The notes: generated from the sequence alone by a model not told the origin. Positions 54,450 to 63,511 are shown, counted from the first letter of the stretch. The stretch: DNA of 64,000 nucleotides from Bacillus_BD sp963765265 (GCA_963765265.1 CAVXVN010000005.1:124001-188000), one strand, 5' to 3'. Program-made: numbers and translations.

Positions 54450-55622
54450 ATGACAACCAATAAACAAACAACATCTAAAATAGACTATAGTCTTGTTTTA
54501 ATCTTATTTCTCCTATTTATCTCCAGTTGTATTGCCATTTACAGCGCACAAACGACAGGGCAATATAATGAAAATTTTCTATTGAAACAAATTGTTTGGT
54601 ATGTAATTGGGATAGGACTTATTGCAATCGTTATTACGATTGATTCTGATCAATTAAAAAAGATATCCTGGTATGTTTACGGATTCGGTTTAGTCCTATT
54701 AGCTTTTTTGATCGTTGCTCCAGACAGTATTGCGCCCGTTATCAACGGGGCGAAAAGTTGGTATAAAGTACCTGGGATGGGATCGTTGCAGCCTTCCGAA
54801 TTTGTCAAAGTGTTTTTGATTCTTGCTCTATCAAGAGTCATTGTTGAGCATCGTCAAAAAAATCAAGTAAAAACCATCCAAACGGATCTTTGGTTACTCT
54901 TTAAATTGGGTATAGTGACATTGGCTCCACTTTTGTTGGTTATGCAACAACCGGATTTAGGGACATCACTTGTATTCATTTCGATTTTGCTTGGAATGGT
55001 TTTTATATCCGGGATTTCCTGGAAGATTTTAACCACTATTTTCGGCAGTGCAGTTGTGCTTATTTCGACGGTTTTTTATTTTGTGCTCTGGCATCCCGAG
55101 ATTTTAGAAAAATACTTAGGCGTAAAGGAATATCAATTCGGAAGAATCTATTCTTGGATTGATCCCTATAATTACCAAAGTTCGTCCGGTTATCAACTTG
55201 TTCGTTCTCTTTTGGCAATTGGCTCTGGTGAAACGACAGGAAAAGGGTTCGGGACGCGCGAGGTTTATTTGCCTGAAAGTCATTCTGACTTTATTTTTAG
55301 TGTGATTGGAGAAGAGTTTGGGTTTATTGGGGCAAGTCTTTTGATTAGCTTCTTCTTTCTTTTGATATACCAAATTACAAAAACAGGAATGGAAACAAAA
55401 AATGATTTCTACTCATGCGTTTGTGTTGGAGTCATCAGTATGCTTACCTTCCACGTATTTGAAAATATTGGTATGACAATCGGTCTTTTGCCGATTACGG
55501 GAATTCCACTTCCTTTTATCAGTTATGGAGGAAGTTCGCTAATGGGAAATATGTTAGCGATGGGACTTATATTCTCCATTCGGTATCATTATAAAAAATA
55601 TATGTTTTCTACCAGTGATTAG
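54450..55622 (+). CDS. FtsW/RodA/SpoVE-family (SEDS) peptidoglycan polymerase
   Basis: Ten-helix SEDS glycosyltransferase that polymerises lipid II with a partner PBP. INGAKSWYKVPGMGSLQPSE at ~93-112 and FSVIGEEFGFIGASLLISFF at ~283-302 (conserved Glu) are family hallmarks, with LPITGIPLPFISYGGSSLMG at ~349-368. 390 residues. It most resembles RodA-type proteins, but an FtsW or SpoVE paralogue role cannot be excluded. No partner PBP lies nearby. AAAAGGTG is upstream. Confidence 0.87.
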   Translation: MTTNKQTTSKIDYSLVLILFLLFISSCIAIYSAQTTGQYNENFLLKQIVWYVIGIGLIAIVITIDSDQLKKISWYVYGFGLVLLAFLIVAPDSIAPVINGAKSWYKVPGMGSLQPSEFVKVFLILALSRVIVEHRQKNQVKTIQTDLWLLFKLGIVTLAPLLLVMQQPDLGTSLVFISILLGMVFISGISWKILTTIFGSAVVLISTVFYFVLWHPEILEKYLGVKEYQFGRIYSWIDPYNYQSSSGYQLVRSLLAIGSGETTGKGFGTREVYLPESHSDFIFSVIGEEFGFIGASLLISFFFLLIYQITKTGMETKNDFYSCVCVGVISMLTFHVFENIGMTIGLLPITGIPLPFISYGGSSLMGNMLAMGLIFSIRYHYKKYMFSTSD

Positions 55623-55638
55623 CGTTTTGGAGAGAACC

Positions 55639-55676
55639 AAAAAAGCCACTTTGACGGTTGTCAAAGTGGCTTTTTT
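55639..55676 (+). terminator. Terminator after the SEDS gene
   Basis: Perfect stem AAAAAAGCCACTTTGAC / GTCAAAGTGGCTTTTTT, four-base loop, bidirectional. Confidence 0.9.
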
Positions 55677-55696
55677 GCGTAACCTTCGCTTTTCAT

Positions 55697-55870
55697 TGTC
55701 TAGCTACAGCGGTTAGACCCTCGAGGTCATAAGCCATGCCGATGATGAGGTTAAAGGACAAACCTCACCCTCGACCTGTCTTATGCTGGTCGGACTTGCA
55801 CAGGATGTGCTGACGTCGATGTTCGCCACAGGACGTGGCGGTTTTTAGTCGACGTTCATCATCCGAACCG
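55697..55870 (+). repeat. Long dispersed repeat containing the 64-bp unit
   Basis: Begins TTGTCTAGCTACAGCGG, runs through CCTCGAGGTCATAAGCC and ends in the 64-bp segment 55794-55857 shared, inverted, with 14581-14644. Contains GCACA-TCC-TGTGC and CGCCAC-AGGAC-GTGGCG hairpins. From memory, similar GTCTAGCT..AGCG / CTTGCACAGGA repeats occur widely in other Bacillus genomes; not searched. Confidence 0.8.
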
Positions 55871-55880
55871 CTTTCGCTTT

Positions 55881-56240
55881 TCATTGAAGTTGTTGTCCGC
55901 TATATGGAAATTGGTTTGTGTAGCCTTGGAATTGTTGGTATTTTTGTTGAAGTTTTTGTTGTTCAGCTGGTTCAAGTTTATACCAGCCTTTTTGGAACAT
56001 GATGTTATACAATTGGCGCTGTTCGTTTTGCGTCTCCGTAAAAATATTGAGAACATCTTGGTATAAAGCTTGGTGGCTCGCTTCATTTAAAAAGGTGCTA
56101 TAAGAATCAGTCATATACTTTTCGGTTGATAGTAAATCATTTGTGAAATCTCGTTCATTCATTTTGGGTGTTTTCTGTACGGGAGATTCTGGATTTTGGA
56201 TGGTTTGATTTTGCATCCCTAAATTTTGATTTGAGTTCAC
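55881..56240 (-). CDS. CotF-like spore coat protein (YusN-like)
   Basis: Ferritin-like helical coat protein of 119 residues. After a Gln/Asn-rich N-terminus comes MNERDFTNDLLSTEKYMTDS, then LYQDVLNIFTETQNEQRQLY and FQKGWYKLEP, typical of the CotF domain. An in-frame TTG at 56255 exists, but the GGAGGTG site at 56246-56252 points to the GTG at 56240. It sits beside fadN as yusN does in B. subtilis. Probably made in the mother cell during sporulation. Confidence 0.83.
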   Translation of the reverse strand: MNSNQNLGMQNQTIQNPESPVQKTPKMNERDFTNDLLSTEKYMTDSYSTFLNEASHQALYQDVLNIFTETQNEQRQLYNIMFQKGWYKLEPAEQQKLQQKYQQFQGYTNQFPYSGQQLQ

Positions 56241-56258
56241 CTTTGACACCTCCAATTA

Positions 56259-56534
56259 TTATTGTTGCATGTTCGCAATTGAAGCAGAATTTTGTCCATT
56301 TAGATGTGTTAATATTCTTTCGTAATGACGCTGATGCATTTGGCCACAACGATCAAATGCTGTCTTTAACTCTTGATCTTGACAATGCTCAGCATAGAAA
56401 TGTGCTTTTTTCATCGATAACAAATTCCATGAAAGCATGTCCGTTAAATACATAGCATCTTTTGAAGATATAACTGCTGGTGGCTGCTGAAATAAATTTT
56501 GTTGATTTTGCGTATTCATTGGTTGTTGTTGCAT
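56259..56534 (-). CDS. CotF-like spore coat protein, short
   Basis: 91 residues, Gln/Asn/Pro-rich start (QQQPMNTQNQQNLFQQPP) followed by a helical DAMYLTDMLSWNLLSMKKAH and a RHYERILTHLNG segment, resembling the N-terminal helical pair of CotF proteins. GGGAGGT lies just upstream on the minus strand. It lies directly before the CotF-like gene at 55881-56240, so the two are likely one operon. Possibly the two halves of a split CotF pair. Confidence 0.78.
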   Translation of the reverse strand: MQQQPMNTQNQQNLFQQPPAVISSKDAMYLTDMLSWNLLSMKKAHFYAEHCQDQELKTAFDRCGQMHQRHYERILTHLNGQNSASIANMQQ

Positions 56535-56573
56535 TCAAAAAACCTCCCTTTAGTATAAGAGTCTTCTAAAAAA

Positions 56574-56705
56574 CTACTTCTTAAATTGGTTGTTTTGGCT
56601 GTTCACTTTTCCGCCACCATCCTCCTCAACGGTTGGTCCTGCGTTACCTTTTACGCTTGCAGCACTGACACCTGCTCTGGATGGGTTCTTTTTTCTTCTA
56701 GCCAT
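56574..56705 (-). CDS. yuzL: YuzL-family small protein
   Basis: A 43-residue basic protein opening MARRKKNPSRAGVSAASVKG, followed by NAGPTVEEDGGGK and ending NNQFKK. This matches the Bacillus YuzL family, located beside yusL (fadN) in B. subtilis. GGAGGTGATT precedes the start on the minus strand. Function unknown; the composition recalls small acid-soluble spore proteins. Confidence 0.8.
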   Translation of the reverse strand: MARRKKNPSRAGVSAASVKGNAGPTVEEDGGGKVNSQNNQFKK

Positions 56706-56789
56706 AAACAATCACCTCCAAGATTAGCATGTCCTTTTATGAAAAATTCCTTGCAAAATTTTAAGCACTTTAGGATTCAATTTCAATTT

Positions 56790-56812
56790 TTAGAATGAAT
56801 AATAGAATTTTC
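56790..56812 (+). promoter_or_regulatory. Possible FadR half-operator upstream of fadN
   Basis: GAATGAATAATAGAATTTTC shares the TGAATGA-like left half of the Bacillus FadR box but the right half is poor. Position about 65-85 bases before fadN is suitable. Low confidence. Confidence 0.3.
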
Positions 56813-56874
56813 AATATATTTATAGATAAGGAAAGGGAAAGTGAATAAGGATCTATTTTAAAAGGAGGAGCTAT

Positions 56875-59259
56875 ATGATTAAACCCATTCGAAAGGTCGC
56901 GGTGCTAGGTTCAGGTGTGATGGGATCAGGGATTGCTGCTCATCTCGCGAATATCGGTATCCCTACTTTGCTATTTGACCTTGTCCCAAGTGAATTAAAT
57001 GAAGAGGAAGTGGCAAAAGGTCTAACACTCCATGACAAGGCCGTTCGGAACCGAATGAGCGAGAATGCGCTAAAAAAGTTAATAAAGCAAAAGCCGGCAC
57101 CTTTAACATTGGCGAATAATGTATCGCTTATTGAAGCAGGTAATTTAGAAGATGACCTACAGAGGTTAAAAGAAGTGGATTGGATTATTGAAGTGGTGGT
57201 TGAAAACCTCCAGATTAAAAAACAATTATTTGAAGCTGTTGATCAATTTCGAAAGCCGGGAAGCATCATAAGCTCGAACACTTCTGGAATTTCCGTAGAG
57301 GCCATGGCGGAAGGACGATCAGAGGATTTCCAAAAACATTTTCTTGGAACTCATTTTTTTAATCCTCCGCGTTATTTAAAGTTACTTGAAATTATTCCTA
57401 CAAAGAAAACAGATCAGGATGTTTTAAGTTATATGAGGACATTTGGCGAAGACACACTAGGAAAAGGGGTCGTGGTCGCGAAGGATACCCCGAACTTTAT
57501 TGCTAACCGAATTGGAACTTACGGATTACTTATTGCCATCCACGAAATGAAAAAAGGCGGATACAGCATTGGAGAAGTAGATTCTGTAACAGGTCCTATG
57601 ATTGGCCGGCCAAAGAGCGCCACGTTTCGAACGCTGGATGTTGTGGGACTCGATACATTTGTTCACGTTGCCCAAAATGTTTATCAGCAAAGTGTGGGTG
57701 CCGAAAAGAAAATGTTTGAAACTCCAAATTTTATTAAAGAAATGCTCAAGAAGGGTTGGTTGGGCAGTAAATCAGGTCAAGGTTTTTTCCTGAAAAAGGG
57801 AAAAGAAATAATGGAATTAGATCCTGAGACCTTAGACTATATCCCAAGAAAAAAATTAATAACGAATTCCACCGAGCAAAGCAAACATGTTAAAGGATTA
57901 CCAAATAAATTAAGAACGCTTATTTATGGTGATGATCGTGCCGGAAATCTTTTATGGGATATTTTGATTCCCGTACTGATCTATTCGGCTCAAAAAGTCA
58001 GAGAAATCGCCGACAATATTGTTTCCATTGATCAGGCTATGAAATGGGGATTTGGCCATGAACTGGGCCCCTTTGAAGTATGGGATGCGATTGGCTTAGA
58101 AACATCCATTCATAAGATCCAAGAACAGAATAGAGAAGTACCTGACTGGGTAAAGGAAATGCTTCTGAAAGGTCATACGTCTTTTTATAAAGAAGAAAAT
58201 GGTGAACGATATTTTTACGATCATGGTGAATATCATCTCGTGGAAGAAAATTCAAAAGTACTGAACTTGGAAAAAATCAAAGGTCAAGGGGGTGTAATCA
58301 AGAAAAATAGCGGTGCGAGCTTGATTGATATAGGGGATGATGTAGCCTTATTAGAATTTCATTCCCCCAACCATTCCATTGGTCCCGATATATTGCAGAT
58401 GATCATACAAGGGATTGATATTGTCGAGGAGAGTTATAAAGGTCTTGTGATTGGGCATACCGGCAAGAATTTTTGCGTTGGAGCCAATTTAGCGATGATG
58501 TTAATGGAAGCACAGGATGAAAATTTATTTGAACTGGATATGATCATCAAGACATTCCAAAAAGCGATGATGAAAATAAAGTACAGTGCCAAGCCTGTTG
58601 TATCTGCTCCCTTTCAAATGACCCTTGGTGGTGGTGCTGAAGTGTGCCTCCATACAGCCCATATTCAAGCTTCAATGGATACATATATGGGACTTGTCGA
58701 AACGGGCGTTGGACTCATACCTGGTGGAGGTGGAAACAAAGAACTTTATTTAAAGCATCTTAAAGAAATCCCTAAAGGTGTTGAATTTGATCTACAGAAA
58801 ATCGCTAATAAAGTATTTGAAAGTATTGCCTTGGCCAAAGTATCGACTTCAGGAGCTGAGGCCAGGGAAATCGGCTATTTGAGCAAGTCAGATGGCCTAA
58901 GCGTAAATAATGATCACTTACTTTATGATGCAAAACAAGCGGTGCTTGCACTGAATGAAAAGGGCTATCAACCACCAGTTCGGCAGAAAATTCCTGTCGT
59001 TGGAGAAACCGGATATGCTACCTTGCTGCTTGCTGCACTGTCTATGAAAGCTTCAGGTTTTCTATCTGATCATGATATGAAGATCGCCAAAAAGTTGGCC
59101 TATGTGATAGCGGGTGGCAGAGTGCCTTTTGGAACGGAAGTCGATGAGCAATATTTGCTGGATTTGGAAAGAGTGGCTTTTTTAAGCCTGATATCAGAGT
59201 CTAAAACACAACAACGTATGCAACATATGCTCCAAAAGGGCAAACCACTCCGAAATTAG
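56875..59259 (+). CDS. fadN: FadN, 3-hydroxyacyl-CoA dehydrogenase / enoyl-CoA hydratase
   Basis: Bifunctional beta-oxidation enzyme. The NAD-binding fold is N-terminal (AVLGSGVMGSGIAAHLANIG at ~8-27), the dehydrogenase His region is in GTHFFNPPRYLKLLEIIP at ~159-176, and a C-terminal crotonase-type domain follows (FCVGANLAMMLMEAQ at ~542-556, MTLGGGAEVCLHTAHIQASM after it, GLIPGGGGNKEL later). 794 residues as in B. subtilis YusL. AAGGAGGAG precedes the start. fadA and fadE follow. Confidence 0.96.
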   Translation: MIKPIRKVAVLGSGVMGSGIAAHLANIGIPTLLFDLVPSELNEEEVAKGLTLHDKAVRNRMSENALKKLIKQKPAPLTLANNVSLIEAGNLEDDLQRLKEVDWIIEVVVENLQIKKQLFEAVDQFRKPGSIISSNTSGISVEAMAEGRSEDFQKHFLGTHFFNPPRYLKLLEIIPTKKTDQDVLSYMRTFGEDTLGKGVVVAKDTPNFIANRIGTYGLLIAIHEMKKGGYSIGEVDSVTGPMIGRPKSATFRTLDVVGLDTFVHVAQNVYQQSVGAEKKMFETPNFIKEMLKKGWLGSKSGQGFFLKKGKEIMELDPETLDYIPRKKLITNSTEQSKHVKGLPNKLRTLIYGDDRAGNLLWDILIPVLIYSAQKVREIADNIVSIDQAMKWGFGHELGPFEVWDAIGLETSIHKIQEQNREVPDWVKEMLLKGHTSFYKEENGERYFYDHGEYHLVEENSKVLNLEKIKGQGGVIKKNSGASLIDIGDDVALLEFHSPNHSIGPDILQMIIQGIDIVEESYKGLVIGHTGKNFCVGANLAMMLMEAQDENLFELDMIIKTFQKAMMKIKYSAKPVVSAPFQMTLGGGAEVCLHTAHIQASMDTYMGLVETGVGLIPGGGGNKELYLKHLKEIPKGVEFDLQKIANKVFESIALAKVSTSGAEAREIGYLSKSDGLSVNNDHLLYDAKQAVLALNEKGYQPPVRQKIPVVGETGYATLLLAALSMKASGFLSDHDMKIAKKLAYVIAGGRVPFGTEVDEQYLLDLERVAFLSLISESKTQQRMQHMLQKGKPLRN

Positions 59260-59294
59260 ATCGGGAGCGAGTAGGACAGAGAGGAGATAAATAA

Positions 59295-60470
59295 ATGAGA
59301 GAAGCGGTCATTGTTGCTGGTGCGCGAACCCCAGTAGGAAAGGCAAAGAAAGGAACTTTGGCAAATGTCAGGCCCGATGATCTAGGGGCACTTGTTGTGA
59401 AAGAAACCATAAAACGGGCGGGTGGCTACGAAGGAAATATTGATGATGTGATCATTGGGTGTGCTATGCCGGAAGCAGAACAAGGGATGAATGTGGCACG
59501 TCAAATTGGTGCACTAGCCGGTCTACCACATACCGTTCCTGCGATTACCATTAATCGATATTGTTCTTCCGGTCTTCAAGCCATTGCCTATGGTGCGGAA
59601 AGAATCATGATTGGCCACGGGGATACGATGATTGCTGGGGGGGTTGAATCGATGAGTCTTGTCCCAATGATGGGGCATGTGATTCGTCCAAATATCAAAC
59701 TAGCAGAAGGAGCCCCGGAATATTACATGAGTATGGGTCATACGGCTGAAGAAGTGGCAAGGAAATATGGTATTACAAGGAAAGATCAAGATGCTTATGC
59801 TGTTTTTAGCCACCAAAAAGCAGCAAGGGCCATACAAGAAGGAAAGTTTAAAGATGAAATCGTCCCAGTAGATGTGACGTTGCGTTCGGTTGGAATGGAC
59901 CTCAAGCTAAAGGAAACCAACATTGTATTTAGTCAAGACGAAGGGATCCGACCGGATTCAACGATCGAAACACTTGCGAATCTACGGCCCTCATTTTCCG
60001 TTAATGGAACGGTCACGGCAGGAAATGCATCGCCAATGAGTGATGGAGCTGCAGCCGTCATGGTGATGGACCGTGAAAAGGCAGACTCACTTGGGTTAAA
60101 GCCAATGGCTAAATTTAGAGCGTTCGCTGTAGGGGGTGTGCCTCCAGAGATCATGGGAATCGGTCCTGTTGTAGCGATTCCCAAAGCACTAAAATTAGCC
60201 GGTTTGCAGCTTTCAGATATCGGATTAATTGAATTAAATGAAGCCTTCGCATCTCAAACACTACAAGTGATCCGTGAACTAAAACTTAATGAAGATCGGG
60301 TGAATGTGAACGGTGGTGCAATTGCCTTAGGACATCCACTTGGCTGTACTGGAGCAAAGTTAACCTTATCTTTATTACATGAAATGCAGCGAAGGAATGT
60401 ACAATTTGGCATTGTCACCATGTGTATTGGTGGAGGGATGGGTGCTGCAGGCGTATTTGAACTAATTTAA
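59295..60470 (+). CDS. fadA: FadA, acetyl-CoA C-acyltransferase (thiolase)
   Basis: Thiolytic cleavage of 3-ketoacyl-CoA. The nucleophilic Cys is in TINRYCSSGLQAIAYGAE (about residue 92), the NEAFASQ motif is at ~316-322, His is in GGAIALGHPLGCTGAK (~338-353), and the second catalytic Cys is in MCIGGGMGAAGVFE at the C-terminus. 391 residues, intact. GAGAGGAG precedes the start, 35 bases after fadN. Confidence 0.97.
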   Translation: MREAVIVAGARTPVGKAKKGTLANVRPDDLGALVVKETIKRAGGYEGNIDDVIIGCAMPEAEQGMNVARQIGALAGLPHTVPAITINRYCSSGLQAIAYGAERIMIGHGDTMIAGGVESMSLVPMMGHVIRPNIKLAEGAPEYYMSMGHTAEEVARKYGITRKDQDAYAVFSHQKAARAIQEGKFKDEIVPVDVTLRSVGMDLKLKETNIVFSQDEGIRPDSTIETLANLRPSFSVNGTVTAGNASPMSDGAAAVMVMDREKADSLGLKPMAKFRAFAVGGVPPEIMGIGPVVAIPKALKLAGLQLSDIGLIELNEAFASQTLQVIRELKLNEDRVNVNGGAIALGHPLGCTGAKLTLSLLHEMQRRNVQFGIVTMCIGGGMGAAGVFELI

Positions 60471-60480
60471 CGAGCGAGCG

Positions 60481-60522
60481 AAGGTATTATCTGGGCGCAA
60501 ATACGCCGAGGCGCATTTGATA
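60481..60522 (+). repeat. Dispersed intergenic repeat, copy C (core only)
   Basis: CTGGGCGCAAATACGCCGAG followed by GCGCATTTGAT. It gives the best version of the core hairpin CAAAT-A-CGCC / GGCG-C-ATTTG. It lies between fadA and fadE. Confidence 0.8.
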
Positions 60523-60576
60523 TGCCTAACAAGTATTCATGGTTTAACGAACCATTTGAAAAGGGGGAAGGAATCG

Positions 60577-62361
60577 ATGTCAAATCAAAAGAATCAAGTC
60601 GCAAAAGGCGGAAGTTTTTTACTTGAAGATATTTCTTTTGAACGTGTGTTTACCCCAGAAGATTATAATAATGAACAGAAAATGATCGCCAAAACGACAG
60701 AAGAATTTATTATAAATGAAGTACTTCCACAAGTAGAATATATGGAAAAACATGAATTTGATCGTTCTGTGGCACTTTTACACCAAGCTGGTGAGTTGGG
60801 GTTGCTAGCTGCAGATATTCCAGAAGAATATGGAGGGCTTGCGCTTGATAAAATAAGTTCTGCCCTTATTACTGAAAAAATGTCCCGTGCCGGTGGTTTT
60901 TCGATTTCGCATGGCGCCCATGTGGGAATTGGGTCTCTTCCGATCGTGTTATTTGGTAATGAAGTGCAAAAACAAAAATATTTGCCTTTTTTAGCAACGG
61001 GAGAAAAAATTGCGGCATATGCGTTAACAGAACCAGGTTCGGGTTCAGATGCCCTCGGCGCGAAAACAGCTGCTAAGCTAAATGAAAAGGGGACCCATTA
61101 CGTTCTAAATGGTGAAAAACAATGGATTACCAATTCGGCTTTTGCAGATGTTTTTATTGTTTATGCAAAAATTGATGGAGAGCATTTCTCTGCTTTTATT
61201 GTTGAAAAAGACTTTCCCGGTGTTTCAACTGGAGCGGAAGAAAAGAAAATGGGCATTAAAAGTTCCTCGACAAGGACATTAATTTTGCAAGATGCTCTTG
61301 TTCCTAAGGAAAACCTTCTCGGTGAATTTGGAAAAGGGCATGTCATTGCCTTTAATATTTTAAATATTGGTCGCTATAAATTAGGAGTAGGAGCCGTGGG
61401 TGCTTCCAAACGAGCATTTGATGTGACAGTCCAATACACAAATCAGCGTCAACAATTTAAACAGTCTATTTCACAATTTAATTTAACGAAAGAAAAATTA
61501 GCCACAATGGCAACGAGGGTTTATGCAGCGGAAAGTTCGGTATACCGTACTGTTGGATTATTTGAGGATCGGATGAATGCACTCTCCACAGAACAAGTGA
61601 GGAATGGGAAGGAGGTAGCCCGATCCATTGCGGAATATGCCATTGAATGTTCGCTTAATAAATTTTTTGCCACAGAAGTGCTCGATTATGTGGCGGATGA
61701 AGGAGTCCAACTTCATGGTGGTTACGGATTTATGGAGGAATATGAAATTGAACGGATATACCGTGATTCCCGAATCAATCGGATCTTTGAAGGGACAAAT
61801 GAAATCAATCGTTTATTAGTACCAGCCACTTTTTTACGTAAAGCGTTAAAAGGGGAACTTCCATTATTACAAAAGGCACAAGCATTACAAGATGATTTAA
61901 TGACACTTATGCCTGAAGAGCCTTTGGATGAACGATTGGCACAGGAAAAATATTTAGTGAAAAACGCAAAAAATATTGGACTTCTTTTATTAGGTTTAGC
62001 AGCTCAAAAGTACGGAAAATCCTTGGATAAAGAGCAGGAAATACTGGTAAATATAGCAGATATTCTTTCAAATATTTACGCAATGGAGTCCGTTGTATTG
62101 AGGACAGAAAAATCCATTCATAGAGTAGGGGCTGAGAAAAGTATCCAAAAGCTCCTTTATACACAGATTTTTTGCCAGGAGGCCTTTTATCAAATAGAAC
62201 AAGATGCAAAAGAAACGCTGATTGCGGTAGAACAAGGAGACACTCTTCGCCTGATGTTATCTGTACTTCGTAAGTTTACGCGCCATACACCCATTAATGT
62301 GATCGCCAAAAAAAGAGAAGTGGCAGATAAACTGATTTCTACGGAACGTTTTACAGTATAG
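60577..62361 (+). CDS. fadE: FadE, acyl-CoA dehydrogenase
   Basis: FAD-dependent first step of beta-oxidation. YALTEPGSGSDALGAKTAAK (~149-168) is the substrate/FAD signature, GHVIAFNILNIGRYKLGVGA is at ~256-275, the catalytic-base region is FEGTNEINRLL near 410, and an extra C-terminal helical extension of ~170 residues is typical of the YusJ type. 594 residues. The AAGGGGGAAGG site places the start at 60577 although the frame opens at 60517. Confidence 0.96.
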   Translation: MSNQKNQVAKGGSFLLEDISFERVFTPEDYNNEQKMIAKTTEEFIINEVLPQVEYMEKHEFDRSVALLHQAGELGLLAADIPEEYGGLALDKISSALITEKMSRAGGFSISHGAHVGIGSLPIVLFGNEVQKQKYLPFLATGEKIAAYALTEPGSGSDALGAKTAAKLNEKGTHYVLNGEKQWITNSAFADVFIVYAKIDGEHFSAFIVEKDFPGVSTGAEEKKMGIKSSSTRTLILQDALVPKENLLGEFGKGHVIAFNILNIGRYKLGVGAVGASKRAFDVTVQYTNQRQQFKQSISQFNLTKEKLATMATRVYAAESSVYRTVGLFEDRMNALSTEQVRNGKEVARSIAEYAIECSLNKFFATEVLDYVADEGVQLHGGYGFMEEYEIERIYRDSRINRIFEGTNEINRLLVPATFLRKALKGELPLLQKAQALQDDLMTLMPEEPLDERLAQEKYLVKNAKNIGLLLLGLAAQKYGKSLDKEQEILVNIADILSNIYAMESVVLRTEKSIHRVGAEKSIQKLLYTQIFCQEAFYQIEQDAKETLIAVEQGDTLRLMLSVLRKFTRHTPINVIAKKREVADKLISTERFTV

Positions 62362-62370
62362 GAAAGTAGA

Positions 62371-62398
62371 AGGGCCCTTCATTCTGAAGGGCTCTTTG
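62371..62398 (+). terminator. Terminator of the fadNAE operon
   Basis: Ten-base-pair stem AGGGCCCTTC / GAAGGGCTCT (62371-62395) with a five-base loop and a weak T tail. The following ~285 bases to yusI are AT-rich; a 61-codon frame at 62462-62647 has no convincing start site and is not called. Confidence 0.8.
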
Positions 62399-62684
62399 CA
62401 TATAAAAGTAAATGGATGATCGATTTATTTTTTTGATTAATATGAAAAAGTATGAAAAAATATGAAAAAAGAAATAACCCAGATTACTTTTACATTATAT
62501 TTTGATATAATATTTGTTGATATCATTTATAACAAGTGTATGAATGATTGCATTCGTAGGGAGGGGTTTTTCGATAAAAATCGAATATTATCATTTAACT
62601 GTATGATACCTTCGATTCTTTTGCATGATATGGTAAGCTGTTTTTAAACTGTATGAACTGGAAAAGCTAAAATGAGGTGATTGG

Positions 62685-63041
62685 ATGGCACTAACTCTTT
62701 ATTGGTATCCGAAATGTGGGACATGCCGTAAAGCTAAAAAATGGCTAGATGATCATGAATTGTCTTATGATGAAATACATATTGTTGATAGTCCTCCTTC
62801 TCGAATGGTGCTTGAAGAAATGTATCAAAGCAGTGGTCTTGATATTAAAAAATTCTTTAACACAAGCGGACAACGGTATCGTGATCTTGGACTAAAGGAT
62901 CGCATAAACCAAGCTTCAGATAAAGAATTATTGGATTTATTAGCTTCTGATGGAATGCTAATCAAACGTCCACTTGTAAAAAATGATCAAAAAGTAACAG
63001 TCGGTTTTAATGAAGAGGTTTTTGAAAAAACATGGGTTTAA
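62685..63041 (+). CDS. yusI: ArsC/Spx-fold thioredoxin-like protein (YusI)
   Basis: Small ArsC-family protein of 118 residues with the CxxC motif in YWYPKCGTCRKAKKWL (Cys ~11 and ~14) and the RPLV segment in LIKRPLVKND near residue 97. Related to Spx and MgsR, but the role of YusI is unknown; it may be a redox protein or a regulator binding RNA polymerase. It lies between fadE and gcvH as in B. subtilis yusJ-yusI-yusH. GAGGTG precedes the start. Confidence 0.9.
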   Translation: MALTLYWYPKCGTCRKAKKWLDDHELSYDEIHIVDSPPSRMVLEEMYQSSGLDIKKFFNTSGQRYRDLGLKDRINQASDKELLDLLASDGMLIKRPLVKNDQKVTVGFNEEVFEKTWV

Positions 63042-63120
63042 GCTACAAGTTGCATGAACATGCTAAAGAAGACAGCTCATGTTGTTTATGCACTTGATAA
63101 AAAAATTAGGAGGAATTATA

Positions 63121-63504
63121 ATGAGTACACCAAATGAATTACGTTATTCAGAAGATCACGAGTGGGTTAAAGTTGAAGGAGATAAAGTTCGCGCAGGAAT
63201 TACTGATTTTGCCCAACATGCATTAGGAGATATTGTTTTCGTTGAACTACCAGAGGTTGGAACAGAAGTTAAAGCGGGCGAATCTTTTGGAAGTGTGGAA
63301 TCTGTTAAAACAGTATCGGAATTGTATGCGCCTATCAGCGGTAAAATTGTGGAAATCAATGAAGATTTAAATGACAATCCTGAATTTGTTAATGAATCTC
63401 CTTATGAAAAAGCATGGATCATTATTATGGAACCTTCTGATTCATCAGAAGTGAACAATTTAATGACTGCTGAAAAATATGCAGAAATGACTAAAGAAGA
63501 CTAA
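63121..63504 (+). CDS. gcvH: Glycine cleavage H protein, second copy (YusH position)
   Basis: 127-residue lipoyl carrier with the lipoylated Lys in GSVESVKTVSELYAPISGKI at about residue 62. Similar to, but clearly diverged from, the operon copy at 28997-29380. In B. subtilis the single GcvH (YusH) is needed as the octanoyl/lipoyl relay for assembling lipoyl enzymes, so this copy may keep that general role. GGAGGAATT at 63111 sets the start; the upstream in-frame ATG is ignored. Confidence 0.94.
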   Translation: MSTPNELRYSEDHEWVKVEGDKVRAGITDFAQHALGDIVFVELPEVGTEVKAGESFGSVESVKTVSELYAPISGKIVEINEDLNDNPEFVNESPYEKAWIIIMEPSDSSEVNNLMTAEKYAEMTKED

Positions 63505-63511
63505 GTACCAC

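Noticed and set aside
62462..62647. 61-codon plus-strand frame between fadE and yusI
   Set aside because: No ribosome binding site, hydrophobic low-complexity composition, and no familiar motif; it is probably promoter-region sequence.
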